Below, in pieces: positions 1-6,515 of a DNA stretch of 7,803 nt. The stretch is taken from positions 1 to 7,803 of the forward strand of contig JACOEF010000436.1 in NCBI GenBank assembly GCA_024998705.1, given 5' to 3'. The notes beneath the pieces were generated by a model, which did not search any database, was not told the origin of the DNA, and saw only the letters and a program-made list of their open reading frames with translations. Position 1 is the first letter of the stretch. The number at the start of each line of letters is the position of its first letter. This stretch comes from Nitrospira sp. GTDB taxonomy: Bacteria > Nitrospirota > Nitrospiria > Nitrospirales > Nitrospiraceae. The translations under genes and the position numbers were made by a program.

Positions 1-669
1 ACCGCCATGCAGAGTCTCATCAAGACGGGTCGGGTCGTCCGGGGGTTCTTGGGCGCCTCCACGCAAGATGTCACGCCGCTGCTCGCTAAAACCTTCCATC
101 TTCCCGACGTAAAGGGCTCGATCATTACCGACCTGCAGGCCAAAGGGTCCGCCGAACGGGCCGGATTGAAGCGCGGCGATGTGGTGGTGCGTTTCGACGG
201 GCGGGATGTCATGGACAGTGGCCATCTGCGGAATCTGATGGCCACGGCGGCCATCGGCAGCAAGCACCGGATCGAATTGCTGCGTGATGCCAAGTTGATG
301 CAGACGGACCTCACCGTGCAAGAAGCGCCGCGGGAACGGCTCAAGAAAACGCAGACGGCGGCGGACATCGCCGGTTCCACCACGCATCCCCTCTCCGGCG
401 TCATCGTCGATGAGATCACTCCGGCGTTGGCGAGGCAAATGGATTTGCCGGCGAATTCCGGGCTCGTGGTGACGGATATCGAAGACGGCAGCCTGGCTGA
501 AGTCTCCGGTCTTCAGCCCGGCGATCTGCTGCTGGAACTCAATCGACAGCCCATCCCCAACTTCAACACGTTCCAACGTCTTGCCGAACCGCTCCGCTCC
601 ACGGATCTGGCGCTGTTGCTCATCAATCGTCAAGGCAGTCTGCTCTACATTCCCATCCAGAGCGAATAA
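1..669 (+). CDS. HtrA/Deg-type periplasmic serine protease, C-terminal part (two PDZ domains)
   Basis: This is the 3' end of a gene that begins before the window. Frame 1 is open from base 1 and stops at TAA 667-669, giving 222 visible residues. The first residues (TAMQSLIKTGRVVRGFLGA) match the junction where the protease domain of HtrA/DegP/DegQ proteins passes into the first PDZ domain. PDZ1 covers roughly visible residues 15-109, with GFLGA as the carboxylate-binding loop and the typical AERAGLKRGDVV segment. PDZ2 covers roughly 129-220, with the loop SGVIV and the segment AEVSGLQPGDLL. In this family the PDZ domains bind exposed hydrophobic C-termini and control oligomerisation, and the protease degrades misfolded envelope proteins. 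The catalytic His-Asp-Ser triad is outside the window, so activity cannot be judged. The two-PDZ layout resembles DegP/DegQ rather than single-PDZ DegS. A precise orthologue name (degP, degQ, mucD) is not justified. Confidence 0.93.
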   Translation, partial: TAMQSLIKTGRVVRGFLGASTQDVTPLLAKTFHLPDVKGSIITDLQAKGSAERAGLKRGDVVVRFDGRDVMDSGHLRNLMATAAIGSKHRIELLRDAKLMQTDLTVQEAPRERLKKTQTAADIAGSTTHPLSGVIVDEITPALARQMDLPANSGLVVTDIEDGSLAEVSGLQPGDLLLELNRQPIPNFNTFQRLAEPLRSTDLALLLINRQGSLLYIPIQSE

Positions 670-767
670 GTCTGCGCGAGCCCCCAACCGGCGGCATGGA
701 ACAGGTACGCCCGGCCGCATCTGCATGGTGAGGCCCGGTCGATGGCCTGCGGAAACTCTCAAAGAAA

Positions 768-795
768 TTGAATTTGTAAGCCGGTACGGCATACT
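768..795 (+). promoter_or_regulatory. Weak sigma-70-like promoter candidate upstream of the signalling cluster
   Basis: A TTGAAT hexamer (768-773) and a CATACT hexamer (790-795) are separated by 16 bases. Each matches four of six consensus positions. They lie about 50 bases upstream of the lipoprotein start at 845, in the only sizeable gap before the cluster. The rest of the 670-844 spacer shows no convincing terminator: the best hairpin is a 5-bp stem (AGGCC 731-735 with GGCCT 744-748) without a T-tract. Matches this weak are common by chance, so this is only a candidate. Confidence 0.2.
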
Positions 796-844
796 GAGTC
801 GGTGTCGGAGAGTGGCCGAGGCTTGTGTTGCAACGAGGTGCAGG

Positions 845-1219
845 ATGTGGGCGATTTCGCGAGTGAGTTGTCTGCTCGCGCTCTGGTTGTGCGCCGCATG
901 TACGTCTGAGCCGGCTGCAACTCCGTCGTATCTCCTCGGGGTGTGGCAGACCAAGGCCGAGGGGTATACCGACCAAGAGATGTTTATCGATGAGCATCGC
1001 ATCGGGTTCGGCGCGAGTGCGGACACGGCGGATCGGTATGTGATCACGCAGATCGAGGAACGTCGCGAAGGGGCCAAGCGCCTGTTCGTTGTGTCCTATC
1101 AGGGCGCCGACCGGACTAAGTTTCGACTGGCATTTTTTTATAATCCCTCCGGTGACGGCACGATCGTCTACAAGAATCAGGATCACTTAGTGTGGACGCG
1201 AAGGGCTGCAGCGTCATGA
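845..1219 (+). CDS. Small probable lipoprotein of unknown function
   Basis: This gene encodes 124 residues. I chose ATG 845 because a GAGG Shine-Dalgarno (835-838) sits six bases upstream and because the protein then begins with a secretion signal. The frame stays open farther upstream into the htrA end, but that stretch looks non-coding. The N-terminus (MWAISR, then a hydrophobic run through LLALWL) ends in LCAAC with the cysteine at residue 19, which suggests cleavage and lipidation by signal peptidase II. The -3 position is Cys instead of the usual Leu, so the lipobox is imperfect. Residue 21 is Ser, not the Asp that marks inner-membrane retention in enterics. The mature part is about 106 residues and polar, and it alternates beta-like segments (LLGVWQTKAEG, RYVITQIEE, RLFVVSYQG, TIVYKN). 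The opening GVWQ pattern recalls small lipocalin-like proteins, but I recognise no family. The stop overlaps the next start (ATGA), so the gene is cotranscribed and probably translationally coupled with the HAMP membrane protein. Confidence 0.8.
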   Translation: MWAISRVSCLLALWLCAACTSEPAATPSYLLGVWQTKAEGYTDQEMFIDEHRIGFGASADTADRYVITQIEERREGAKRLFVVSYQGADRTKFRLAFFYNPSGDGTIVYKNQDHLVWTRRAAAS

Positions 1220-1854
1220 GCCGCCAGCGGTTTCGGCGTCATTTTCTGTGGGACGCGGTTCAACTGCGCCTTCTGGGGCTGAGCGTGTGCTATGTCGTGG
1301 TGGTCATTGCGGTTGTGTCAGGGGCTCTCTTTCTTCCGCTGATGTTTCAGTTGGATCACCTTTCGTTGTCGACGGAGGAGGCGCAGCGGGTCGCCGATCA
1401 GTTCGAGTTGCTGCACAGCCGATTTTGGCCGGCGGTGTTCGTGGTGTCGGTATTGCTCATCGTGCACGGTCTGTTTTTTTCGCATCGCATCGCCGGCCCG
1501 CTCTATCGCTTTCGGAAGATTTTCCAGTCGGTTGCCAGCGGCGATTTGACCGTGCGTACCTCGATTCGCAAGCGCGACTATCTCCATGAGGAAGCGGATT
1601 GTTTGGGGGAGATGGTCGGCGCGCTTCGGGAGAAAATCGCTCGCATCGAGGCCTATCATGCGGAAATGGCTCCGCAGCTGGACCGGTTGAAGCAGGCAGC
1701 GGGACGAGGCGCGTTCCGCGAGGTGGAGCAGGAAGCGGACCGGCTTTATCTGACCATCGAGCAGCTTTCACAGGCAATGGAGCCGTTCCGGACGAAGTCA
1801 GGCAGCGAGATGAAGCCAGGTCCCGCGCCCAGGCCGACCGCGGCAGGATTGTAG
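1216..1854 (+). CDS. Two-helix membrane protein with HAMP domain and no output domain
   Basis: This gene encodes 212 residues. I chose ATG 1216 over the in-frame GTG 1192 because it forms an ATGA overlap with the preceding stop and avoids a longer overlap. An AAGGG lies about ten bases upstream of it. Residues 1-19 are basic and cytoplasmic. Membrane helix 1 is about 20-44 and a short periplasmic loop is about 45-70. Helix 2 is about 71-90 and runs straight into a HAMP domain (about 88-145) starting SHRIAGPLYRFRKIF, with the conserved GDLTVR turn and a second helix. The tail from 146 to about 190 is a predicted amphipathic helix, followed by a Pro-rich end. HAMP domains normally relay conformational changes to a kinase, cyclase or chemotaxis module, and here none follows. 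It could form hetero-oligomers with the HAMP-bearing kinase two genes downstream, or act as a scaffold for the neighbouring prepilin. Both ideas are inference. Confidence 0.85.
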   Translation: MSRQRFRRHFLWDAVQLRLLGLSVCYVVVVIAVVSGALFLPLMFQLDHLSLSTEEAQRVADQFELLHSRFWPAVFVVSVLLIVHGLFFSHRIAGPLYRFRKIFQSVASGDLTVRTSIRKRDYLHEEADCLGEMVGALREKIARIEAYHAEMAPQLDRLKQAAGRGAFREVEQEADRLYLTIEQLSQAMEPFRTKSGSEMKPGPAPRPTAAGL

Positions 1855-1861
1855 GCATCGT

Positions 1862-2491
1862 ATGGCGTCCGTCACTCGCTGCCGCGAGCAGCAGGGTTTT
1901 ACGATCATTGAGTTGATGATTGCCGTGACGATTGTCGGGGCGTTGGCGGGTTTGGCGATTCCGAACTATCTGAATTACCTCGATAAGGCGAGACTGGCTC
2001 GGGCGATCGCTGAGATTCGTTATATCGAGCGGGTGATCGATTCGTACGAAGCGGCAAACGAGTCGCTGCCCAACACACTGGCCGAGGTGGGAGCCGGTGA
2101 GATGGTCGATCCCTGGGGCAATCCCTATGCCTACCTCAATATTGCGGCGTTAACGTTGCCCGGTTCGGGTAGTAGCGGCGGATCGGGCGGTGCAGGAGGA
2201 TCTGGTGGTGGAGGAGGCGGTGGATCGGCACCCGCGCCATCAGCTACCGGAGGGAAGAAGACGTCCTATTGGTTCGAGCCGACCAGTGCCTACGCGGCGA
2301 ACCCGTCCGGGAGTGGGCCACTCTCACAACCTCGCAAGGATCGTTTTCTCCATCCAATCAATTCCGACTACGACCTCTATAGCATGGGAAAAGACGGCGA
2401 AAGCATGGAACCGCTGACCGCCCAGAAAAGCCACGACGATGTCATCCGCGCCAACGATGGCAGTTTCGTCGGCCTGGCGGTAGAGTTCTAG
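1862..2491 (+). CDS. GspG-like type IV prepilin/pseudopilin with Gly/Ser-rich insert
   Basis: This gene encodes 209 residues and starts seven bases after the HAMP gene. Its weak Shine-Dalgarno (GTAGG, 1851-1855) overlaps that gene's stop codon. The N-terminus has a type III (prepilin) signal: a short basic leader ending at Gly12, then FTIIELMIAVTIVGALAGLA. Phe is at mature +1, the essential Glu is at mature +5 (residue 17), and the hydrophobic helix forms a pilus core. The leader peptidase PilD would cleave after Gly12 and N-methylate Phe13. The DPWGNPYAY motif (83-91) and the acidic C-terminal segment around SDYDLYSMGKDGES resemble the calcium-binding end of major pseudopilins (GspG). The unusual part is an inserted Gly/Ser-rich stretch at residues 101-122, followed by an Ala/Pro/Ser linker to about 131, which splits the globular domain. 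No pilus assembly ATPase, platform protein or secretin is in the window, so assembly machinery must be encoded elsewhere. Placed before a sensor kinase, it may be a minor pilin with a sensory or envelope role (inference). Confidence 0.88.
   Translation: MASVTRCREQQGFTIIELMIAVTIVGALAGLAIPNYLNYLDKARLARAIAEIRYIERVIDSYEAANESLPNTLAEVGAGEMVDPWGNPYAYLNIAALTLPGSGSSGGSGGAGGSGGGGGGGSAPAPSATGGKKTSYWFEPTSAYAANPSGSGPLSQPRKDRFLHPINSDYDLYSMGKDGESMEPLTAQKSHDDVIRANDGSFVGLAVEF
2162..2227 (+). repeat. Low-complexity GGN/AGC tract coding for a Gly/Ser linker
   Basis: This run of GGN and Ser codons inside the prepilin gene encodes residues 101-122 (21 Gly or Ser and one Ala). The codons are mixed (GGT, GGC, GGA, AGT, AGC, TCG, TCT), so it is not a pure microsatellite. 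The degenerate GGT/GGA repeats (densest around 2196-2227) could still expand or shrink in-frame by recombination or slippage. It probably forms a flexible, disordered loop in the protein. Confidence 0.75.
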
Positions 2492-2505
2492 CAGGACGAG
2501 GTCTC

Positions 2506-5271
2506 GTGCAGATTGAACGGTCGTTTCTGAGTAGTCGCGTCGCCCGCCGTGTCTTCTTCCTCTTCATCCTCTGTGCCTTGTTGCCGGTCGGGGTCTTGAG
2601 TCTGGTCGCGTTTAATGACGTGACCGGCCAGCTCACCCAGCAGGCCGAGCGCCGGGTGCGGCAGGAGAGCAAGGCCATGGGGATGGCTATCTATCAGCGG
2701 CTCCTCCTGCTGGAGACCGAACTGCTCTCGATCAACGGGCAACAGCATGCGTCATCGGCCAGGTTGCCGGGTGAGCCGTCACCGCAGCCTCTGCCGAGTA
2801 CGGCGAGATTCTTGGGGATGGCAGACGTGTCAATGGACGGTACTACGAACGTCTTTCTGGGTACGCTGACGTCTCCTCCGACTCTCTCGTCCGCACAGCG
2901 GTCGTTGCTCCAGCAACAGAAAACTCTGTTGATCGCGGGCCCTGCTGACTCCGGGCCCAGGCGCATGTTTCTGGTCAGGCCCACCGAATCCGATGCGCAG
3001 GTCGTTGTCGCAGAAATCAACCGGGAGTATCTGTGGGACCTTGCCGGTAGCATGTCGATCCCGACGGAGATGGCCATGTGTGTGTTCGGCCAGGGGACGG
3101 AGGTTCTATTCTGCAGTCCGTCTGCCCCGGAGAAACTGCGGCAACAACGGGTGGGGCAAGCCGATGGCGGTGGCCGGAGCCGTTCGCTAGTGGAATGGAC
3201 GGATGAAAAGGATTCGTACATCGCCGGGTCTTGGGCGATCCCCCTCCGATACCAGTTTTTGACAGAGTCCTGGACCGTGATGTTGAGCGAAGCTCGCAGT
3301 TCGGTGCTCGAGCCGTTGGCAAGTTTTCACTATCGTTTCAGCCTCGTCGTGGTGATCGCCCTGCTGTGTGTGGCCTTGTTGAGTGTGAATCAAATTCGGA
3401 AGACCATGGTGCCGCTGGAGGAACTGGGGCAAGGGACGAGGCGGATTGCGAAACGGAATTTTTCGACACCGGTGCAGGTGAACAGCGGGGACGAGTTTGA
3501 AGAATTGGCGGTCTCCTTTAATGCCATGGCGAGTCGGCTGAATCAACAATTTGCCCAGCTGACGACGATTCACGAGATCGACCGGTCGGTGCTCTCGGTA
3601 CTCGATCCCAGCCTGATCGTCGATAGGGTCCTAGCCCGATTGCGCGACGTGTCCCCCTGCCAGGGGTTGGCCGTGTTGCTGGTCGATCCATCGGACCGCA
3701 CGCGTGGATGGCTGTATGCCAGGCTTGGCGAGGATAGTGCGCAGACGACGATGAAGGGTGTCGCGGTGACGGACGTTGAACATCAACTGTTTCTGGCGCA
3801 TCAGGACGGCGTCAGTCTGACGAAGCCGTCCGGTGAAGGCGCCTTCGCCGCGCTCAGCGGCACTGGAATCGAGTCCCTCCTGTTGCTGCCTCTCTTCCGT
3901 TCGCGCGATGTACTCGGCGGGATCGCGCTCAGTTACCGGAAGGCACCCGACATGAACGAGGATCACATCGGGCAATTGCGCCAGCTGGCCGATCAGGTGG
4001 CGGTGGCTTTAAGTAACGCCTCGGACCTTGCGGAACGTAAGCGAGCGGAAGCATCGTTACGCGAGAGCAATCTGCAGCTGGAAACCGCCATGGTCGAGCT
4101 CAAGTCGGCTCAACAACAGATGGTGCAACAGGAGCGGCTACGGGCACTCGGTCAAATGGCGAGCGGCATCGCCCACGACTTCAACAACACCCTGTCGCCG
4201 ATCATGGGTTTCAGCGAACTCCTGCTGATCGATCCCCGCATGTTGGAGAATACGGCACAGGTCAAGGAATACCTTCAGACGATCAATATGGCGGCGAAAG
4301 ATGCGGCGAAGGTCGTCAGCCGCCTGCGCGATTTTTATCGACCACGCCTCGAAGCAGATCTGGTCGGCATCGTCGATCTGAACAGCCTGGTCCAGCAGAG
4401 TGTACGGCTCAGCCAGCCTAAGTGGAAGGATCAGGCTTTGGCGAACGGGGTTGCGATCGAAATCAAGACGGAACTGGAGTCGGTGCCTGCGGTCGCGGGG
4501 CATGAGTCGGAGCTGCGCGAGGTGCTGACCAATTTGATCTTCAATGCCGTCGATGCAATGCCGAGGAGTGGCTCCATCACGCTGCGCACCAAAGTCGACG
4601 GCGACGGAGTGCGATTGGAAGTGAGCGATACGGGTACCGGCATGACGGAAGACGTGCGCCAGCGGTGCCTCGAGCCGTTCTATTCCACCAAAGGGGAAAA
4701 GGGATCGGGGCTGGGATTAGCCATGGTGTACGGCATCATCCGGCGTTTACGCGGCACCATCGATATCACGAGTACCATCGGAGTCGGCACCACCTTCAGC
4801 ATCCGGCTTCCTATTCAGTCGGATACGGATGCGGGTAAGCGGCGCGATGGCCACAGCATGGAGGGGATCCGACTACAGGTGCTGGTGGTCGACGACGACC
4901 CTCTGGTAGGCCGTGTCACGGGGGAGTATCTTCGAGTCGCCGGGCATCGTGTGGAGGTGGTCGCCAGTGCGGCCGAGGCCATCAAGAAGTTCAACCCCGA
5001 GCGCGTACACCTGGTCGTGACCGATCATGGCATGCCGCACATGACGGGTCGCCAGCTGGCCGAGGTCATTAAGCACGTGTCGCCTGACACGCCGGTGCTC
5101 CTGCTGACAGGCGGTGATCAGATCGAGCAGGAGGAGCAGGCGTCCGTCGCCGTCGATGCGGAACTGAGCAAGCCGTTGACCATGGGGGCACTCCAGGATG
5201 CTCTGGCGACGCTCCACTACCCGAAAACACTCCCTGCCGAGAGCCAGAAAGAAATTGGGGATGCGGCCTGA
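2506..5271 (+). CDS. Membrane hybrid sensor histidine kinase (periplasmic sensor-HAMP-GAF-HisKA-HATPase-REC)
   Basis: This gene encodes 921 residues and begins at GTG 2506, 14 bases after the prepilin stop. GAGG (2498-2501) and AGGA (2493-2496) lie upstream as Shine-Dalgarno candidates. Membrane helix 1 (about 16-36) is followed by a periplasmic region of about 240 residues, possibly Cache-like (weakly supported), and helix 2 (about 278-294). HAMP spans about 295-348 and a GAF-like domain about 355-505. A coiled coil (about 506-545) leads to HisKA with the H box GIAHDFNN (phospho-accepting His557). The ATPase domain is complete: N box with Asn680, G1 box DTGTGM (708-713), F box EPFYSTKG, and G2 box GSGLGL (733-738). 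A short linker leads to a receiver (about 788-905) with the acidic cluster Asp796-798, phospho-acceptor Asp840, Thr868 and Lys889. All catalytic residues are present, so it should autophosphorylate and pass phosphate to Asp840. No Hpt domain is visible. The likely partner is the receiver/HD-GYP protein encoded 48 bases downstream. The ligand is unknown; the position after a prepilin gene suggests an envelope or pilus-related cue (inference). Confidence 0.93.
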   Translation: MQIERSFLSSRVARRVFFLFILCALLPVGVLSLVAFNDVTGQLTQQAERRVRQESKAMGMAIYQRLLLLETELLSINGQQHASSARLPGEPSPQPLPSTARFLGMADVSMDGTTNVFLGTLTSPPTLSSAQRSLLQQQKTLLIAGPADSGPRRMFLVRPTESDAQVVVAEINREYLWDLAGSMSIPTEMAMCVFGQGTEVLFCSPSAPEKLRQQRVGQADGGGRSRSLVEWTDEKDSYIAGSWAIPLRYQFLTESWTVMLSEARSSVLEPLASFHYRFSLVVVIALLCVALLSVNQIRKTMVPLEELGQGTRRIAKRNFSTPVQVNSGDEFEELAVSFNAMASRLNQQFAQLTTIHEIDRSVLSVLDPSLIVDRVLARLRDVSPCQGLAVLLVDPSDRTRGWLYARLGEDSAQTTMKGVAVTDVEHQLFLAHQDGVSLTKPSGEGAFAALSGTGIESLLLLPLFRSRDVLGGIALSYRKAPDMNEDHIGQLRQLADQVAVALSNASDLAERKRAEASLRESNLQLETAMVELKSAQQQMVQQERLRALGQMASGIAHDFNNTLSPIMGFSELLLIDPRMLENTAQVKEYLQTINMAAKDAAKVVSRLRDFYRPRLEADLVGIVDLNSLVQQSVRLSQPKWKDQALANGVAIEIKTELESVPAVAGHESELREVLTNLIFNAVDAMPRSGSITLRTKVDGDGVRLEVSDTGTGMTEDVRQRCLEPFYSTKGEKGSGLGLAMVYGIIRRLRGTIDITSTIGVGTTFSIRLPIQSDTDAGKRRDGHSMEGIRLQVLVVDDDPLVGRVTGEYLRVAGHRVEVVASAAEAIKKFNPERVHLVVTDHGMPHMTGRQLAEVIKHVSPDTPVLLLTGGDQIEQEEQASVAVDAELSKPLTMGALQDALATLHYPKTLPAESQKEIGDAA

Positions 5272-5319
5272 GGATGGTAGGCTAGGGGCTGTAGACCACT
5301 TCCGAACAGGAGCGCCGCA

Positions 5320-6399
5320 ATGTCCATATCGGGCCTAGACCTCAGCACGATTAGACTGCTGCTTATAGACGACGAGCAATCCAGCCTCAAACTGATGGAG
5401 GCGATCCTCAAGCAGGCCGGGTTTTCCAAGATCACGACGACGACCGGCCCACGCCAGGCCGTGCCGTTATACCAGGAGGGGAAGCCGGACCTGATTGCGA
5501 TGGACATGCGTATGCCGCAGATGGATGGGTGTGAAGTCATGCGGCAATTGGCGGGAGTCATTCCCGCCGACGAATATCTCCCGATCCTGATCATCACGGG
5601 CGAGCTGGATGCGTCGACGAAACACAAGGCGCTGGCCGAAGGCGCCAAAGATTTCTTGCACAAGCCGGTGGACGGCACGGAAATGGTGCTCCGCATCAAG
5701 AATCAACTGGTCACTCGGCAACTGCACCAACAGCTCCGCATGCATAATGAACACCTGGAAGCGCAGGTGCGCTTGCGTACCAAAGTCGTGGAGCAAACTC
5801 AGCTGGATCTGCTCAGCCGTCTCGCGCTGGCGTCCGAGTATCGCCACGACTCGACCGGCGGCCACGCCTGGCGTGTCGGGCGCATCGCTATGTTGCTGGC
5901 GGAGATGAAGGGGCTACCGGCGGATCAGGTGGACATGATCAAGAAAACCGCCCCGTTGCACGATGTGGGGAAAATCGGCCTGCCGGATTCGGTGCTTCTG
6001 AAAACCGGGCCCTACGATGCTGCTGAGTGGGAGGTGATGAAGCAGCATACTAAGATCGGCGCGCGGCTCTTGTCGGACAGTCGGGCACCGCTCGTGATGA
6101 TGGCGCGGGAAGTCGCGCTGACGCATCATGAACGATGGGATGGCGACGGCTATCACCGGATTAAGGATGTGCAGATCCCGCTGGCGGGACGCATCGTCGC
6201 GCTGGCCGATGCCTTCGATATCATGACGCACCCCACTGCATACAAAGCGACGTTGACGCTCAGTCAGGCCCGGGCTGAAATCCAAGCCATGGCCGGAAAG
6301 CAGTTCGATCCTGAGTTGAGCGACTTATTTCTGAAGCTCATCGATCGTGAAGGAAAGAAGCTGTTGACCACGACGGGCCCGCTGCAGTTGGTCGCGTAA
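5320..6399 (+). CDS. Response regulator with HD-GYP domain, probable cyclic-di-GMP phosphodiesterase (RpfG-like)
   Basis: This gene encodes 359 residues. ATG 5320 has a good Shine-Dalgarno (AGGAG, 5308-5312) seven bases upstream. Residues about 11-130 form a receiver domain with acidic pair Asp17/Asp18, phospho-acceptor Asp62 (in AMDMRMPQMDG), Thr93 and Lys115. A coiled-coil linker (about 130-165) leads to an HD-GYP domain (about 166-350). The metal-binding set looks intact: His182 in STGGHAWRV, the HD pair His214-Asp215 followed by VGKIGLPD, His243, His269-His270 in HHERWDG, and Asp297 in ADAFD. HD-GYP enzymes such as RpfG hydrolyse cyclic-di-GMP to pGpG or GMP. The signature tripeptide is GYH here (277-279) instead of GYP, and the usual Arg-Pro-Tyr after ADxFDxxT reads PTAYK. 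The metal ligands argue for an active enzyme, but substrate or partner binding may differ. It lies 48 bases after the hybrid kinase with no terminator or promoter visible between, so that kinase is the obvious phosphodonor (inference). Confidence 0.92.
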   Translation: MSISGLDLSTIRLLLIDDEQSSLKLMEAILKQAGFSKITTTTGPRQAVPLYQEGKPDLIAMDMRMPQMDGCEVMRQLAGVIPADEYLPILIITGELDASTKHKALAEGAKDFLHKPVDGTEMVLRIKNQLVTRQLHQQLRMHNEHLEAQVRLRTKVVEQTQLDLLSRLALASEYRHDSTGGHAWRVGRIAMLLAEMKGLPADQVDMIKKTAPLHDVGKIGLPDSVLLKTGPYDAAEWEVMKQHTKIGARLLSDSRAPLVMMAREVALTHHERWDGDGYHRIKDVQIPLAGRIVALADAFDIMTHPTAYKATLTLSQARAEIQAMAGKQFDPELSDLFLKLIDREGKKLLTTTGPLQLVA

Positions 6400-6454
6400 C
6401 AGTCTTCTCGAGGTGTGCGCGCATCGCTCCTAAAGAAAGTCCCCTCAGTTCTGC

Positions 6455-6484
6455 TTGACGGATCCGCGAGCGGCTCTGTACGAT
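6455..6484 (+). promoter_or_regulatory. Probable sigma-70 promoter of nikR
   Basis: TTGACG (6455-6460, five of six matches to TTGACA) is followed after 18 bases by TACGAT (6479-6484, four of six matches to TATAAT). Transcription would start near 6491, inside the palindromic operator and about 36 bases before the nikR ATG. The rest of the 6400-6526 gap shows no hairpin with a T-tract after the HD-GYP gene, so some read-through is possible. Confidence 0.5.
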
Positions 6485-6488
6485 CCGT
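6458..6488. repeat. Inverted repeat spanning the nikR promoter
   Basis: ACGGATC (6458-6464) and its exact reverse complement GATCCGT (6482-6488) are separated by 17 bases. The left arm overlaps the -35 hexamer and the right arm overlaps the -10 hexamer and the first four bases of the NikR-type palindrome. It may be a second regulator site or coincidence. Confidence 0.3.
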
Positions 6489-6515
6489 GCCACGATTATA
6501 TATTTCGTAACACGG
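6485..6515. promoter_or_regulatory. Probable NikR operator (imperfect palindrome)
   Basis: Left arm CCGTGCCACGA (6485-6495) and right arm TCGTAACACGG (6505-6515) are inverted repeats that match at 9 of 11 positions, around an AT-rich 9-base centre (TTATATATT). Read as half-sites, GTGCCAC (6487-6493), then 13 bases, then GTAACAC (6507-6513) resembles the GTGTTAC/GTAACAC NikR motif with a 13-14 base gap that I recall being proposed for deltaproteobacteria. The right half is exact and the left half matches 5 of 7. The site begins just after the putative -10 box and ends 11 bases before the nikR start, which fits autorepression by nickel-loaded NikR. Confidence 0.6.

Noticed and set aside
731..748. 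Hairpin AGGCC/GGCCT after the HtrA gene as a terminator.
   Set aside because: The stem is only 5 bp with an 8-base loop and no following T-tract.
812..832. Possible sigma-54 promoter (TGGC ... TTGCA) upstream of the lipoprotein gene.
   Set aside because: The GG (814-815) and GC (830-831) elements are 14 bases apart instead of the required 10, so the site does not fit.
581..844. Upstream extension of the lipoprotein frame, overlapping the end of the HtrA gene.
   Set aside because: The translated stretch is Arg/Pro/Ser-rich and unlike a protein domain, overlaps the PDZ2 coding sequence, and places the clear signal peptide internally. ATG 845 has a good Shine-Dalgarno.
6416..6423. Perfect palindrome TGCGCGCA after the HD-GYP gene.
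   Set aside because: It has no loop and no T-tract, so it is not a terminator, and an 8-base GC palindrome is expected by chance in this composition.
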